Assembly (NCBI RefSeq): GCF_023223525.1
Contig: NZ_JALPRX010000015.1
Coordinates: 22,641-86,640 of the forward strand
DNA: 64,000 nt
From: Roseomonas acroporae
Lineage (GTDB): Bacteria; Pseudomonadota; Alphaproteobacteria; Acetobacterales; Acetobacteraceae
Direction of reading: 5' to 3'
The position numbers and the translations under genes are program-made. Under the pieces are notes generated by a model. It was not told where the DNA came from. It ran no database searches and saw nothing but the letters and a program-made list of their open reading frames with translations. Positions 55,098 to 63,980 of the stretch are shown in pieces (positions within the stretch are counted from its first letter, which is position 1; each line of letters starts with the position of its first letter).

Positions 55098-56342
55098 TCA
55101 GGCCGGCACGACCGGCGACTTCGTCCGCGCCAGCGCCTGCATCACCTGGTCGCTCAGATGCAGGTGCGATTGCAGGAGCTGCGGCGGGGTCAGCGCCATC
55201 CACTGGTTCAGCGACAGGTCGGCGTAGTGGTCGCTGCGGAACAGCTCCAGGAAGCGCAGCGTGGTGCTGCCGGTGTTCTCGATGTAGTGGCCCATGGCGA
55301 AGGGCACGTAGCCGACGTCGCCGGCGCGGTAGTCGAAGGTGCGCGCCTGGCCGCTGGCGGCGAACACGCCCATCCGCGCTTCGCCCTCGATGTAGTACTG
55401 CCACTCGTTGGTGTTGGGGTGCCAGTGCAGCTCGCGCATGCCGCCCGGCTGCACCTCCACCAGCGCCGCGGCGATGGTCTTCGAGGCCTTGAACACCGAG
55501 GAGTCGGTGATTCGCACCGTGCCGCTCTTCGTGCGGATCGGGTCCTGCGCCAGCATGCGGTGGCTGAAGCTCTCGGCGGCGGGCACCTGCGCCACGCCCT
55601 GCATGCGGTCGTTCGCCAGCGGCCCGGGCAGCGGCGCCTTGAAGATGTAGAGCTCATCCGGGCTCGGCGTGTTGCCGAAATTGCCGGCCGGAACGCCGAA
55701 ATTCTTCCCCAGCACCTCGGGCGGCACGCGGCGGAACCAGTCGGAGATCAGGAAGGTGCTGTCCTCGTCGAAGCTGCCGCTGTCGAAGGCCAGCAGGAAC
55801 TCGCAACCGTCCTCGCCCAGGCCCTGGATCGAGTGCGGGATGCCGCCCGGGAAGTACCAGAGGTCGCCGACGCCGACATCGTCGACGAATTGCCGCCCCT
55901 CGGCGTCGATCGCGGTGATGCGCGCCTGGCCGTAGAGCATGTAGGCCCACTCGGCCTCCTTGTGCCAGTGCAGCTCGCGGATGCCGCCCGAGTTGAGCCG
56001 CATGTTCACGCCCGCGATGTCCTGGCTGACGCCCAGCTCGCGCACCGTGATCTGCCGCGTCCAGCCGCCGCTCTCCTGCCGCACATGCGCGTCGGCGTAG
56101 GAGAAGCGCAGGTTGGGCAGGGTGCCGTGGTCGGTCGCGGGCGGGTTGACCATGTCCGGGTTCTGGCGGCCGCGCGCGGCGTCGAAGGGCCCGGGATCGG
56201 TGCCGCCGCGGCCCGGGCCGCGGCTCGGATAGGGGGAGGCGGCCGGGGCCGGGGGGGTGCCCTGGGCCGAGGCGGCGGTGGCGCCGAGCAGCCCGCCCGC
56301 CGCGCCGGCGGCTAGGACATGGCGCCTGAGCAGTGGATTCAT
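55098..56342 (-). CDS. Oxalate decarboxylase-like bicupin, exported
   Basis: 414 aa. Twin-arginine-like signal (LLRRHVLAAGAAGGLLGATA, then ASAQG) followed by two cupin domains. Domain 1: ELHWHKEAEWAYML (His-x-His and Glu) and FPGGIPHSIQG (His). Domain 2: ELHWHPNTNEWQYYIEG and MGHYIEN. The lid region SFDEDSTFLISDWF corresponds to the Ser-Glu-Asn-Ser-Thr lid of OxdC, with the catalytic-type Glu kept and Asp replacing Asn. That favours decarboxylase over oxidase (family knowledge, inference here). Mn-dependent conversion of oxalate to formate and CO2 in the periplasm is the best guess. Confidence 0.87.
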   Translation of the reverse strand: MNPLLRRHVLAAGAAGGLLGATAASAQGTPPAPAASPYPSRGPGRGGTDPGPFDAARGRQNPDMVNPPATDHGTLPNLRFSYADAHVRQESGGWTRQITVRELGVSQDIAGVNMRLNSGGIRELHWHKEAEWAYMLYGQARITAIDAEGRQFVDDVGVGDLWYFPGGIPHSIQGLGEDGCEFLLAFDSGSFDEDSTFLISDWFRRVPPEVLGKNFGVPAGNFGNTPSPDELYIFKAPLPGPLANDRMQGVAQVPAAESFSHRMLAQDPIRTKSGTVRITDSSVFKASKTIAAALVEVQPGGMRELHWHPNTNEWQYYIEGEARMGVFAASGQARTFDYRAGDVGYVPFAMGHYIENTGSTTLRFLELFRSDHYADLSLNQWMALTPPQLLQSHLHLSDQVMQALARTKSPVVPA

Positions 56343-56550
56343 GTTTCGGTTTCCGTCGCGACCCGCCGTCCGGGGTCGGACGCGTCGGGATCGCCGTTGC
56401 GATGGCCGGCCTTGCCCGTGTCGGGAGGCCGGCGCCGCAACGCGCCGGGCGGCGGGCGGTGTGCCGGGATGGCGCGCTTTTAACCGGAAGGCCACGGCGC
56501 ACGCCGCGCCCGGCCCGGTCCGGGGTGCGCCGGCGCGCCGGGCGGCGGCA

Positions 56551-57039
56551 TCACCCCAGGCGCGAGCGGGCGATGGGCGCCACGAATTGCGGCTCGGTGT
56601 CCCAGGGGAACAGGATCCAGGTGTCCTGGCTGACCTCGGTGACGAAGGTGTCCACCAGCGGCTTGCCGGCGGGCTTGGCGTAGACCGTGGCGACATGCGC
56701 CGCGGGCAGCAGGGACTTCGCCTCGCGCAGCGTGGTGCCGGTGTCCACCAGGTCGTCGAGCAGCAGCCAGCCGGCGCCGTCGCCGGCCGCGGCCGGCGGC
56801 TTGGTGACCAGCGGCCGGCCGATCGCCTCGTCCTGGTAGGTGACGATCGAGACGGACTCGATCAGCCGGCACTCCAGCTCGCGCGCCACCACGGCGGCGG
56901 GGATCAGCCCGCCGCGGGTGATGGCGACGATGCCCTTCCACGGCCCCCCGCCCGGCCCCGCCTCCACCAGCCGCCAGGCCAGCGCCTTGCAGTCGCGGTG
57001 CAGCTGCTCCCAGGTGACGGTGTAGTAGCGGCTGGCCAT
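56551..57039 (-). CDS. gpt: Xanthine-guanine phosphoribosyltransferase
   Basis: 162 aa; salvage of guanine, xanthine and hypoxanthine with PRPP. PRPP loop LLLDDLVDTGTTLREAKSLLP (residues about 93-113), GIVAITRGGLIPAAVVARELECRLIESV, and WILFPWDTEPQFVAP match the Gpt family. Start ATG 57037-57039 shares one base with the csaA stop (TGATG), so the two are coupled. Confidence 0.93.
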   Translation of the reverse strand: MASRYYTVTWEQLHRDCKALAWRLVEAGPGGGPWKGIVAITRGGLIPAAVVARELECRLIESVSIVTYQDEAIGRPLVTKPPAAAGDGAGWLLLDDLVDTGTTLREAKSLLPAAHVATVYAKPAGKPLVDTFVTEVSQDTWILFPWDTEPQFVAPIARSRLG

Positions 57040-57425
57040 CAGTACATCGCTCCGCCGTTGGGCACGAGGAAGTCGGGGCGCAGCAGCACCACGTCGCCGT
57101 TGCCGTCCGGCAGGCCGAGCACCAGCACCTGGCTCTCGAAGCCGGCGACGCGGCGCGGCGGCAGGTTCACCACCGCCAGCACCTGCCGGCCGATCAGCCG
57201 GTCCGGCGTGTAGTGCACCGTGAGCTGCGCCGAGGATTGCCGCACCCCGAGCGGCGGCCCGAAATCCACCCAGAGCCGGATCGCCGGCTTGCGGGCCTCG
57301 GGGAAGGGCTGCGCGTCCACCACCGTCCCGACCCGCACCGAGACGCGGGCGAAGTCCTCGATGGTGATCACGGGGGCGATCGGGGGAGGGGTCGGGGAGG
57401 CCGGGTCCGGCGCCTGGGCTGCCAT
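57039..57425 (-). CDS. csaA: CsaA-type tRNA-binding domain protein
   Basis: 128 aa; OB-fold (EMAP-like) putative tRNA-binding chaperone. ITIEDFARVSVRVGTVVDAQPFPEARKPA and LWVDFGPPLGVRQSSAQLTVHY, then GRQVLAVVNLPPRRVAGFESQVLVLGL, are diagnostic. About 20 Pro/Ala-rich residues precede the fold; ATG 57423-57425 (MAAQAPDPAS) is used, and an ATG six codons up is possible. It precedes gpt in a two-gene unit. Confidence 0.92.
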   Translation of the reverse strand: MAAQAPDPASPTPPPIAPVITIEDFARVSVRVGTVVDAQPFPEARKPAIRLWVDFGPPLGVRQSSAQLTVHYTPDRLIGRQVLAVVNLPPRRVAGFESQVLVLGLPDGNGDVVLLRPDFLVPNGGAMY

Positions 57426-57687
57426 CCGGAACGGATAGAGCATTTCCGCGCGGGGCGTCCACGTCCCGACGTCCGGAAAAGGCGCGGCGGCGGCGGGCGC
57501 GGCCGGCGCGGCGGGGACACGGCCGGGTTGTTCCCGCCTCCGCACCGTGTCAGCGTTCGCCGACAAGCCTTGCCCCGGAAGCCACCCAGAACCCTGGCGC
57601 GCCCCGGCATGGCCGGCGGCTCCCACGGCCGGGATCGCGGCAGGCCGGCCGGACGCATCAGCCGGACGCCCGACGAAGGAGACGGCG

Positions 57688-59298
57688 ATGAAACGCGACT
57701 TCCACGCCCCCGGCCGCAGCCCGGTCTACGGCACCCGCGGCATGGCCGCGACCTCGATGCCGATCGCGACGCTGACCGCGATCGACGTGCTGCGCGCCGG
57801 CGGCAACGCGCTGGACGCCGCCATCGCCGCCTGCGCCGTGCTCGGCGTGGTGGAGCCGCAGAGCACCGGCATCGGCGGCGACTGCTTCTGCCTCTACGTG
57901 CCGGCCAACTCGGGCAAGGTGGTGGCGGTCAACGGCTCCGGCCGGGCACCGGCGGCCGCGACGCCCGAGGCGCTGCGCGGCGCCGGGGTGGAGAAGCTCG
58001 ATCCGGCCTCGCCGCACGTCGTCACCATCCCCGGCGCCGTCTCGGCCTGGGACGCGCTGAACCGCGCCTACGGCCGCAAGCCGCTGGAGCAGCTCCTGCG
58101 CCCGGCGATCCGCTGCGCCGAGGAGGGCTGGCCGGTGCACGCCCGCGTCCACCACGACTGGACGGCCTCGGTGGAGCGCCTCGCGGGCAACGAGGCGTCC
58201 CGCCGGCGCTTCCTGCTGGACGGCGCGGCGCCGCCGGTCGGGCACCGGTTCGTCCAGCCCGAGCTGGGGAAGACGCTGCGCGCCATCGCCAGGGGCGGCG
58301 CGCGCGCCTTCTACGAGGGCGAGATCGCGGCCGACATGGTGGCGACGCTGCGCGCGCTCGGCGGGCTGCATACCGAGGCCGACTTCGCCGAGGGGCTGGA
58401 GGGCGCCGAATTCGTCCAGCCGATCTCGACCGCCTGGCGCGGCATGGAGGTGTTCCAGTGCCCGCCCAACGGCTCCGGCCTGCTGGTGCTGATGCTGCTC
58501 GGCATCCTGGGCGGGCTGGAGACGCCGGCGGGCGGTCCGCTCTCCGTCGCCCGGCTGCATCGCCACGCCGAGGCGGCGCGCCTCGTCTACCGCGACCGCG
58601 ACGCGCTGATCGCCGACCCGGCGCAGTACGAGGTGCCGGTGGCGAGGCTGCTCTCGGCCGACTACCTCGCCGGGCTGCGCGGGCTGATCGACGACGGGCA
58701 GGCCATGCGCGAGCTGCCGCCCGCCGGCGCCGCCGAGTGGCTGCCGCAGCACCGGGACACGGTCTATCTCTGCGTGGTGGACGAGGAGGGCAACGCCTGC
58801 TCTTTCATCAACTCGCTGTTCCAGAATTTCGGCTCCGGCATCCTGGCCGAGAAGTCCGGCGTGATGCTGCACAACCGCGGCTTCGGGTTCCGGCTGCAGG
58901 AGGGCCACCCGAACTGCATCGCGCCGCGCAAGCGCCCGATGCACACCATCATGCCGGGCATGGTGATGAAGGACGGCCACGCGCTGATGCCCTACGGCGT
59001 GATGGGCGGGCATTTCCAGCCCATGGGCCAGACCCTGTTCCTGACCAACCACTTCGAGCACGGGCTCGACATCCAGGAGTCGCTCGACCTGGCGCGCCTC
59101 TTCCCCTACGGCGGCAGGCTCGAGGTGGAGCGCGGCATCCCGGCCGCGGTGGTGGACGGGCTGAACCGGCTCGGCCACGAATGCTGGCTGAACCCGAAGC
59201 CGCATGGCGGCGGGCAGGCCATCCTGATCGACCGCGAGCGCGGCGTGCTGATGGGCGGCAGCGACCCGCGCAAGGATGGCTGCGCGATGGGCTACTGA
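57688..59298 (+). CDS. Gamma-glutamyltransferase family protein
   Basis: 536 aa Ntn-hydrolase. The precursor self-cleaves before a Thr; the likely nucleophile is Thr358 in QHRDTVYLCVVDEEGNACSF. Other blocks: GGNALDAAIAACAVLGVVEPQSTGIGGDCFCLYV near the start and GSGILAEKSGVMLHNRGFGF, then MPYGVMGGHFQPMGQ, in the small-subunit part. No signal peptide is evident, so it may act in the cytoplasm, as do several Acetobacteraceae family members of uncertain substrate. An amidase gene follows after 16 bp. Confidence 0.9.
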   Translation: MKRDFHAPGRSPVYGTRGMAATSMPIATLTAIDVLRAGGNALDAAIAACAVLGVVEPQSTGIGGDCFCLYVPANSGKVVAVNGSGRAPAAATPEALRGAGVEKLDPASPHVVTIPGAVSAWDALNRAYGRKPLEQLLRPAIRCAEEGWPVHARVHHDWTASVERLAGNEASRRRFLLDGAAPPVGHRFVQPELGKTLRAIARGGARAFYEGEIAADMVATLRALGGLHTEADFAEGLEGAEFVQPISTAWRGMEVFQCPPNGSGLLVLMLLGILGGLETPAGGPLSVARLHRHAEAARLVYRDRDALIADPAQYEVPVARLLSADYLAGLRGLIDDGQAMRELPPAGAAEWLPQHRDTVYLCVVDEEGNACSFINSLFQNFGSGILAEKSGVMLHNRGFGFRLQEGHPNCIAPRKRPMHTIMPGMVMKDGHALMPYGVMGGHFQPMGQTLFLTNHFEHGLDIQESLDLARLFPYGGRLEVERGIPAAVVDGLNRLGHECWLNPKPHGGGQAILIDRERGVLMGGSDPRKDGCAMGY

Positions 59299-59314
59299 CC
59301 GGGGAGGCCCCTCG

Positions 59315-60808
59315 ATGACCGAACCCTGCGACCTCGCCGCCACCGAGGCGCGCCGGCTGATCGGCCGCCGCGCCCTTTCGCCGGTCGAGCTGCTGCGGAG
59401 CTGCCTCGGCCGCATCGGCGCGGTGGACCACGCGATCAACGCCATGGTGGCGCTCGACACGGAACGCGCCGAGGCCGCGGCGCGCGCCGCCGAGGCCGCC
59501 GTGATGCGCGGCGACCGGCTCGGGCCGCTGCACGGCCTGCCGCTCGGCATCAAGGACACCGAGGACACGGCGGGGCTGCGCACCACCTATGGCAGCCCGA
59601 TCTTCCGCGACCAGGTGCCGGCGCGGGACGCCCACATCGTCGCCTCGCTGCGGCAGGCGGGCGGGATCGTGGCCGGCAAGACCAACGTCCCGGAATTCGC
59701 CGCCGGCGCCAACACGCGCAACCCGGTCTACGGCGCGACCGGCAACCCGTTCGACCCGACCCGCTCGGCGGCCGGCTCCTCCGGCGGCTCGGCGGCGGCG
59801 CTGGCGACGGGGATGGTGCCGCTGGCCACGGGCAGCGACATGGGCGGCTCGCTGCGCAACCCGGCCGCCTATTGCGGCATCGTCGGCTTCCGGCCGAGCG
59901 CCGGGCTGGTGCCGTCCGACAAGCGGCCGCTCGGCTGGTCCAACCTCTCGGTGCTCGGGCCGATGGCGCGCAACGTGCCGGATCTCTGCCTGATGCTCTC
60001 GGCCATGGCCTCGGACGATGCCGGCGACCCGCTGGCCTATACCGTCCAGGGCCGCCTGGTCCGGACGCCGGGCGAATTCCACCCGGTGCCGGGCGTGGAC
60101 CTCGCCACGCTGCGCGTCGCCGCCACCGAGGATTTCGGCTTCGCGCCGACCGAGCGGGCCATCCGCCGCGTCTTCGCCGCCCGCGCCGGGGCGCTGTCGC
60201 CGCTGTTCGGCCGGCTGGAGCACGCCCACCCGAATTGCGACGGCGCCGACGAGGCCTTCGAGATCCTGCGCGCGGGCATCTTCCTCGCATCGCATCTGGA
60301 GAAGGTGCGGACGCGGCGCGCCGAGGTCGGTCCCAACATCGTCGCCAATGTCGAGGAGGGGCTGCGCTACACGCTGGCCGACGGGGCGCGCGCCGCGGCG
60401 CTGCAGACCGCGCTGTACCGGCGCTGGCAGGCCTTCTTCCGCGACCACGACGTGCTGATCTCGCCCGCCATCACCCTCTCGCCCCGGCCCTGGAGCGAGC
60501 TGTACCCGGCCGAGATCGACGGCGAGCCGACCCGCACCTACTTCCACTGGCTGGCGCTGGCCTATGCGGTGACGCTGGCGGGGCACCCGGCGATCAGCCT
60601 GCCGGTCGGGCGGGACGAGGCGGGCATGCCCTTCGGCCTGCAGATCGTCGGCCCGCGCGGCGGCGACGCGCTGGTGCTCGGCGTGGCGGCGGCGCTGGAA
60701 GCCGCGCTGGCGGGGGATCCGGCGCTGGCCCGGCCGGTGCCCGACCTCGCGGCGCTGCGCGCGGCCGGGCCGATCGCCGCCATGCCCGGCTTCGACGGCT
60801 GGGGCTGA
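59315..60808 (+). CDS. Amidase (amidase signature family)
   Basis: 497 aa. The Ser-cis-Ser-Lys triad is clear: Lys80 in LGIKDTEDTAG, Ser155 in AAGSSGGSAAA and Ser179 in GSDMGGSLRNP, with the expected 24-residue spacing. The family N-terminal helix pair (LIGRRALSPVELLRSCL) is present. Substrate not predictable; many homologues are annotated simply as amidase. Cotranscription with the gamma-glutamyltransferase gene suggests joint degradation of a gamma-glutamyl or amide compound (inference). Confidence 0.92.
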   Translation: MTEPCDLAATEARRLIGRRALSPVELLRSCLGRIGAVDHAINAMVALDTERAEAAARAAEAAVMRGDRLGPLHGLPLGIKDTEDTAGLRTTYGSPIFRDQVPARDAHIVASLRQAGGIVAGKTNVPEFAAGANTRNPVYGATGNPFDPTRSAAGSSGGSAAALATGMVPLATGSDMGGSLRNPAAYCGIVGFRPSAGLVPSDKRPLGWSNLSVLGPMARNVPDLCLMLSAMASDDAGDPLAYTVQGRLVRTPGEFHPVPGVDLATLRVAATEDFGFAPTERAIRRVFAARAGALSPLFGRLEHAHPNCDGADEAFEILRAGIFLASHLEKVRTRRAEVGPNIVANVEEGLRYTLADGARAAALQTALYRRWQAFFRDHDVLISPAITLSPRPWSELYPAEIDGEPTRTYFHWLALAYAVTLAGHPAISLPVGRDEAGMPFGLQIVGPRGGDALVLGVAAALEAALAGDPALARPVPDLAALRAAGPIAAMPGFDGWG

Positions 60809-60827
60809 GTCCTCCGCCGGCCGGGCC

Positions 60828-61127
60828 CTACCAGCCCGGGCGCCCGCCCCAGCCGGGACTGCCCCAGCCTGGGCCGCCGCGCCCCGGGCCACCCCAACCG
60901 GGGCCGCCGCGCCCGTAGCCCTCGCTGTAGCGCGGGCCGCGATCGTGGCGCCGGCCGCCGTTCGAGGCGGCGATGGCGAGGCCCGTCACCGCCGCCACGC
61001 CGACGCCCAGCGCCGCGGTGCGGCCCCAGTCCATGCGGCCATAGGGGTCGGTGCAGCCGGCCGTCAGCAGCGCGGCCGACAGGCCGAGGACGGGCAGCAG
61101 GCGGGACAGGCGGGGCAGGGCGGGCAT
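60828..61127 (-). CDS. Small lipoprotein with Gly/Trp-rich repeats
   Basis: 99 aa. Lipoprotein signal with lipobox LLTAGC (Cys25). A single hydrophobic stretch follows (ALGVGVAAVTGLAIAAS), then a low-complexity C-terminus of GGPGWGG-like repeats (residues about 72-99, encoded by imperfect 12-18-bp repeats). Probably anchored in the outer or inner membrane. Such proteins are common in Acetobacteraceae without known role. It converges with the amidase gene. Confidence 0.7.
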   Translation of the reverse strand: MPALPRLSRLLPVLGLSAALLTAGCTDPYGRMDWGRTAALGVGVAAVTGLAIAASNGGRRHDRGPRYSEGYGRGGPGWGGPGRGGPGWGSPGWGGRPGW

Positions 61128-61302
61128 CGTGGGAAACCTCCGATGCCGTACAGGCTGCGCGCGCCGGATGGCGACTCGCGGGCCGGAGCGTGGCGGCGCG
61201 CGGCGGCTTCGTGGCGGATCGTGGCGAACGCTCCCGGAGCACCCCCGTGGTGCCCCCGGGGCGCCCGATCGTCCGCGCCGGGTCCGGTTTTCCTCCGCCC
61301 GC

Positions 61303-61566
61303 TCAGCCCTGGCGGCCGGCGCCGCCGGTGAAGGCGTTGAAGGCCTGGATGGTCTGCGTGTCCTTCACGCCCGGCATGGTCTGCAGCCGCTCCACCACGA
61401 ACAGGCCGATGTCGCGGTCCGCCTCCAGGTAGAATTTCCCCAGCAGGTCGTAGGGGCCGGAGACGGAATGCATCTCCGACAGTTCCTCCACCGTGTCGGC
61501 CATGTCGCGCGCGACGGCGTAGGCGCGGCCGGGCTCGCACTTGAAGAAGACGAAGATGGCGCGCAT
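61303..61566 (-). CDS. Stand-alone Lrp/AsnC ligand-binding (RAM) domain protein
   Basis: 87 aa. The sequence MRAIFVFFKCEPGRAYAVARD, HSVSGPYDLLGKFYLEAD and VVERLQTMPGVKDTQTIQAF is the RAM/ACT-like ligand-binding half of Lrp/AsnC regulators without a DNA-binding part. These small proteins form oligomeric rings and bind amino acids; partner proteins are mostly unknown. It is divergent from the ThDP-enzyme gene across 189 bp, suggesting linked regulation (inference). Confidence 0.85.
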   Translation of the reverse strand: MRAIFVFFKCEPGRAYAVARDMADTVEELSEMHSVSGPYDLLGKFYLEADRDIGLFVVERLQTMPGVKDTQTIQAFNAFTGGAGRQG

Positions 61567-61755
61567 GGCGGTTCCCTTCCGCATGGTGTCTGGCGTGGCG
61601 GGAAGATGGCCCCGCGCGGCGCCCGGTGGAAGGCCGGCGCGGCCGGGACGTGCGCGCGAGTGCGTGGTCGCGCCGGCGCGGCGCCACGCCGCCGGGTGAC
61701 GCGGCGCGCATCCCGCGCTAGGCTCGCGCCGCCTGAAATTGCACGGGAGGCACCC

Positions 61756-63528
61756 ATGTCCGAGGCCAAGCGGATCCAGCCGCGCAGCGGTGGCCGGCTG
61801 ATCGCCGACGCGCTCGTCGCGCAGGGCGTCACCCATGCCTTCTGCGTTCCCGGCGAGAGCTACCTCGACGTGCTCGACGGACTCTACGCCGTGCGCAACC
61901 GCATCCAGCTCGTCACCTGCCGCTTCGAGGCGGGTGCCGTGCACATGGCGGAAGCCTTCGGCAAGCTGACCGGCAGGCCCGGAGTCGCCTTCGTCACGCG
62001 CGGCCCCGGCGCCTGCCACGCCTCGATCGGCGTGCACGTCGCGATGCAGGACAGCACGCCGCTGGTGCTGTTCGTCGGCCAGATCCCGTTCGAGGAGACG
62101 GACCGCGACAGCTTCCAGGAGGTGGACTACCGGCGCATGTTCGCGCCGCTCGCCAAGTGGGTGACGCAGATCGACGACGCGGCGCGCGTGCCGGAGCTGA
62201 TCGCGCACGCCTTCGACGTCGCCACCTCCGGCCGCCCCGGCCCGGTGGTGATCGCGATCTCCGAGGAGATGCAGAAGAAGCTGGTGGAGGTGCCGGATAT
62301 CGGCCCCGCCGCGGTGCTGCCGCCGCACCCCGCGCCCGACGCCGTCCCGCGCCTGATGGAGATGCTCGGCCGCGCGCGCAGGCCGCTCGCCATCCTCGGC
62401 GGCTCCCGCTGGAGCGAGGCGGGCAGGGCCGCGATCCGCGAATTCCTGCTGGCCAACGACCTGCCGGTGACGGTCGCCTTCCGCCGCATGGGGCTGTTCG
62501 ACGGCACCTCGCCCAACTACGCCGGCGATCTCGGCGTCGGCGCCGACGCGGCGCTGGTGGCCAAGGCGAAGGAGGCGGACCTGATCCTCGCCATCGGCAC
62601 CCGACTCGGCGAGCCGGTCAGCCAGGGCTACACGCTGTTCCAGATGGCCGGCGAGTCGGCCGGCGGCACGCCGATCGTGCACGTCCACCCCGAGCAGTCC
62701 GAGATCGGCCGCGTCTACCGCCCGGCGCTCGGCATCGTCTCCGACCTCGACGCCTTCGCCGAGGCCGCGCGCGCGGCGAAGCCGGTCGCCTCGCCGCCCT
62801 GGTCCGGCTGGCGCGCCGAGCTGCGCGCGCTGCGCGAGAAGCAGGCCGTGGCGCCGGACTATGCCGGCCCGCTCAATTTCGCCGTGGCGCTGCAGGAGAT
62901 GGAGAAGGTCCTGCCGCCCGACACCATCTACACGACGGATGCCGGCAATTTCGCCACCTGGCCGAACCGCTTCATGCATGTGGGCGAGAAGCAGGACTTC
63001 CTCGGCCCGACCAACGGCGCCATGGGCTACAGCGTGCCGGCCGCGATCGGCGCCAAGATCACCTTCCCCGAGCGCACCGTGGTCGCCTTCGTCGGCGATG
63101 GCGGCTTCCTGATGACGGGGCAGGAGATCGCGACGGCGTTCCACCATTCGGTGAACCCGATCGTCGTGGTGGTGAACAACTCGATGTACGGCACCATCCG
63201 CATGTACCAGGAGCGCACCTATCCCGGCCGCATCTCCGGCACCGCGCTCACCAACCCGGACTTCGCCCGCTTCATCGAGAGCTTCGGCGGCCATGGCGAG
63301 ACGGTGGAGCGCACCGAGGAGATGGTGCCGGCGCTGAAGCGCGCCATGGCCAGCGGCAGGCCGGCGCTGATCGAGGTGCGGCTGAGCCCGGAGCAGATCA
63401 CCAACCGCGCCACGGTCGCCGATCTCCGCGCCCAGGCGCAGAAGGCCGCCGAGGCGGCGGGCCGTGCCCCCATCGCCCAGGCGCACCGCGCCCCGTCGCC
63501 GCGCCGGCAGGGACCGCGCCTGCGCTGA
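61756..63528 (+). CDS. Thiamine diphosphate-dependent enzyme (acetolactate synthase-like)
   Basis: 590 aa with the three-domain ThDP layout. The PYR domain carries the cofactor-activating Glu58 in CRFEAGAVHMAEAFG; the central domain follows (PLAILGGSRWSEAGRAAIREF); the PP domain has the metal-binding GDGGFLMTGQEIATAFHHSVNPIVVVVNN (read in blocks, about 447-475). FCVPGESYLDVLDGLYAVRNR is typical of an acetolactate-synthase-related subgroup of unknown reaction. No small regulatory subunit or other ilv gene is near, so it is probably not the biosynthetic IlvB. GGGAGGCACCC precedes the ATG. Confidence 0.85.
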   Translation: MSEAKRIQPRSGGRLIADALVAQGVTHAFCVPGESYLDVLDGLYAVRNRIQLVTCRFEAGAVHMAEAFGKLTGRPGVAFVTRGPGACHASIGVHVAMQDSTPLVLFVGQIPFEETDRDSFQEVDYRRMFAPLAKWVTQIDDAARVPELIAHAFDVATSGRPGPVVIAISEEMQKKLVEVPDIGPAAVLPPHPAPDAVPRLMEMLGRARRPLAILGGSRWSEAGRAAIREFLLANDLPVTVAFRRMGLFDGTSPNYAGDLGVGADAALVAKAKEADLILAIGTRLGEPVSQGYTLFQMAGESAGGTPIVHVHPEQSEIGRVYRPALGIVSDLDAFAEAARAAKPVASPPWSGWRAELRALREKQAVAPDYAGPLNFAVALQEMEKVLPPDTIYTTDAGNFATWPNRFMHVGEKQDFLGPTNGAMGYSVPAAIGAKITFPERTVVAFVGDGGFLMTGQEIATAFHHSVNPIVVVVNNSMYGTIRMYQERTYPGRISGTALTNPDFARFIESFGGHGETVERTEEMVPALKRAMASGRPALIEVRLSPEQITNRATVADLRAQAQKAAEAAGRAPIAQAHRAPSPRRQGPRLR

Positions 63529-63666
63529 GGGACCGCCGGTGCCGGGGCCCGCGTGCCGCATGCGCGGCATCGGGACTCCGGCGCCGGCGCCGGACGCGCT
63601 TTCGGTGCTGTAATTCCCCGTTCACGCAGCCTGCCCGACGCCCCGGCGTTGTGGGACGGAAGTCAG

Positions 63667-63945
63667 ATGAACGGAGCATCCCTGGTGAGAACGACGATCC
63701 TGGCCGCTTCCCTGCTGGCGCTCGGCCTGTCGGCCGGCACCGCCTCGGCCAAGGGCTGCCTGACCGGCGCGGCGGTCGGCGCGGTGGCCGGCCATGTCGC
63801 GGGCCATCACGGCGTGCTCGGCGCGGCCGCCGGCTGCGCCATCAACCACCATCGTCACGCCGTCGAGGACCGGCAGCAGTCCAACACCCCGCAGCAGCCG
63901 CAGCAGGCCCCGCCGCAGCAGCCGGCGCCGGCCACGCAGAACTAG
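63667..63945 (+). CDS. Small secreted glycine-zipper-like protein
   Basis: 92 aa. Signal peptide (TTILAASLLALGLSAGTASA) and mature KGCLTGAAVGAVAGHVAGHHGVLGAAAGCAINHHRH (read in blocks), a Gly/Ala zipper with two Cys and a His cluster that could bind metal. Gln/Pro-rich tail (QQPQQAPPQQPAPATQ). A GTG at VRTTIL, 7 codons in, is an alternative start. Function unknown. Confidence 0.65.
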   Translation: MNGASLVRTTILAASLLALGLSAGTASAKGCLTGAAVGAVAGHVAGHHGVLGAAAGCAINHHRHAVEDRQQSNTPQQPQQAPPQQPAPATQN

Positions 63946-63980
63946 AGCGGATCGCCGGCGGGCGGCAACGCCCGGGCGAT

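Noticed and set aside
61756..63528. Glyoxylate carboligase (gcl) to complete the hyi-glxR pathway
   Set aside because: The ThDP enzyme has a Glu in the PYR-domain activating position (CRFEAGAVH), whereas glyoxylate carboligase characteristically has Val there. It also lies 15 kb from hyi-glxR.
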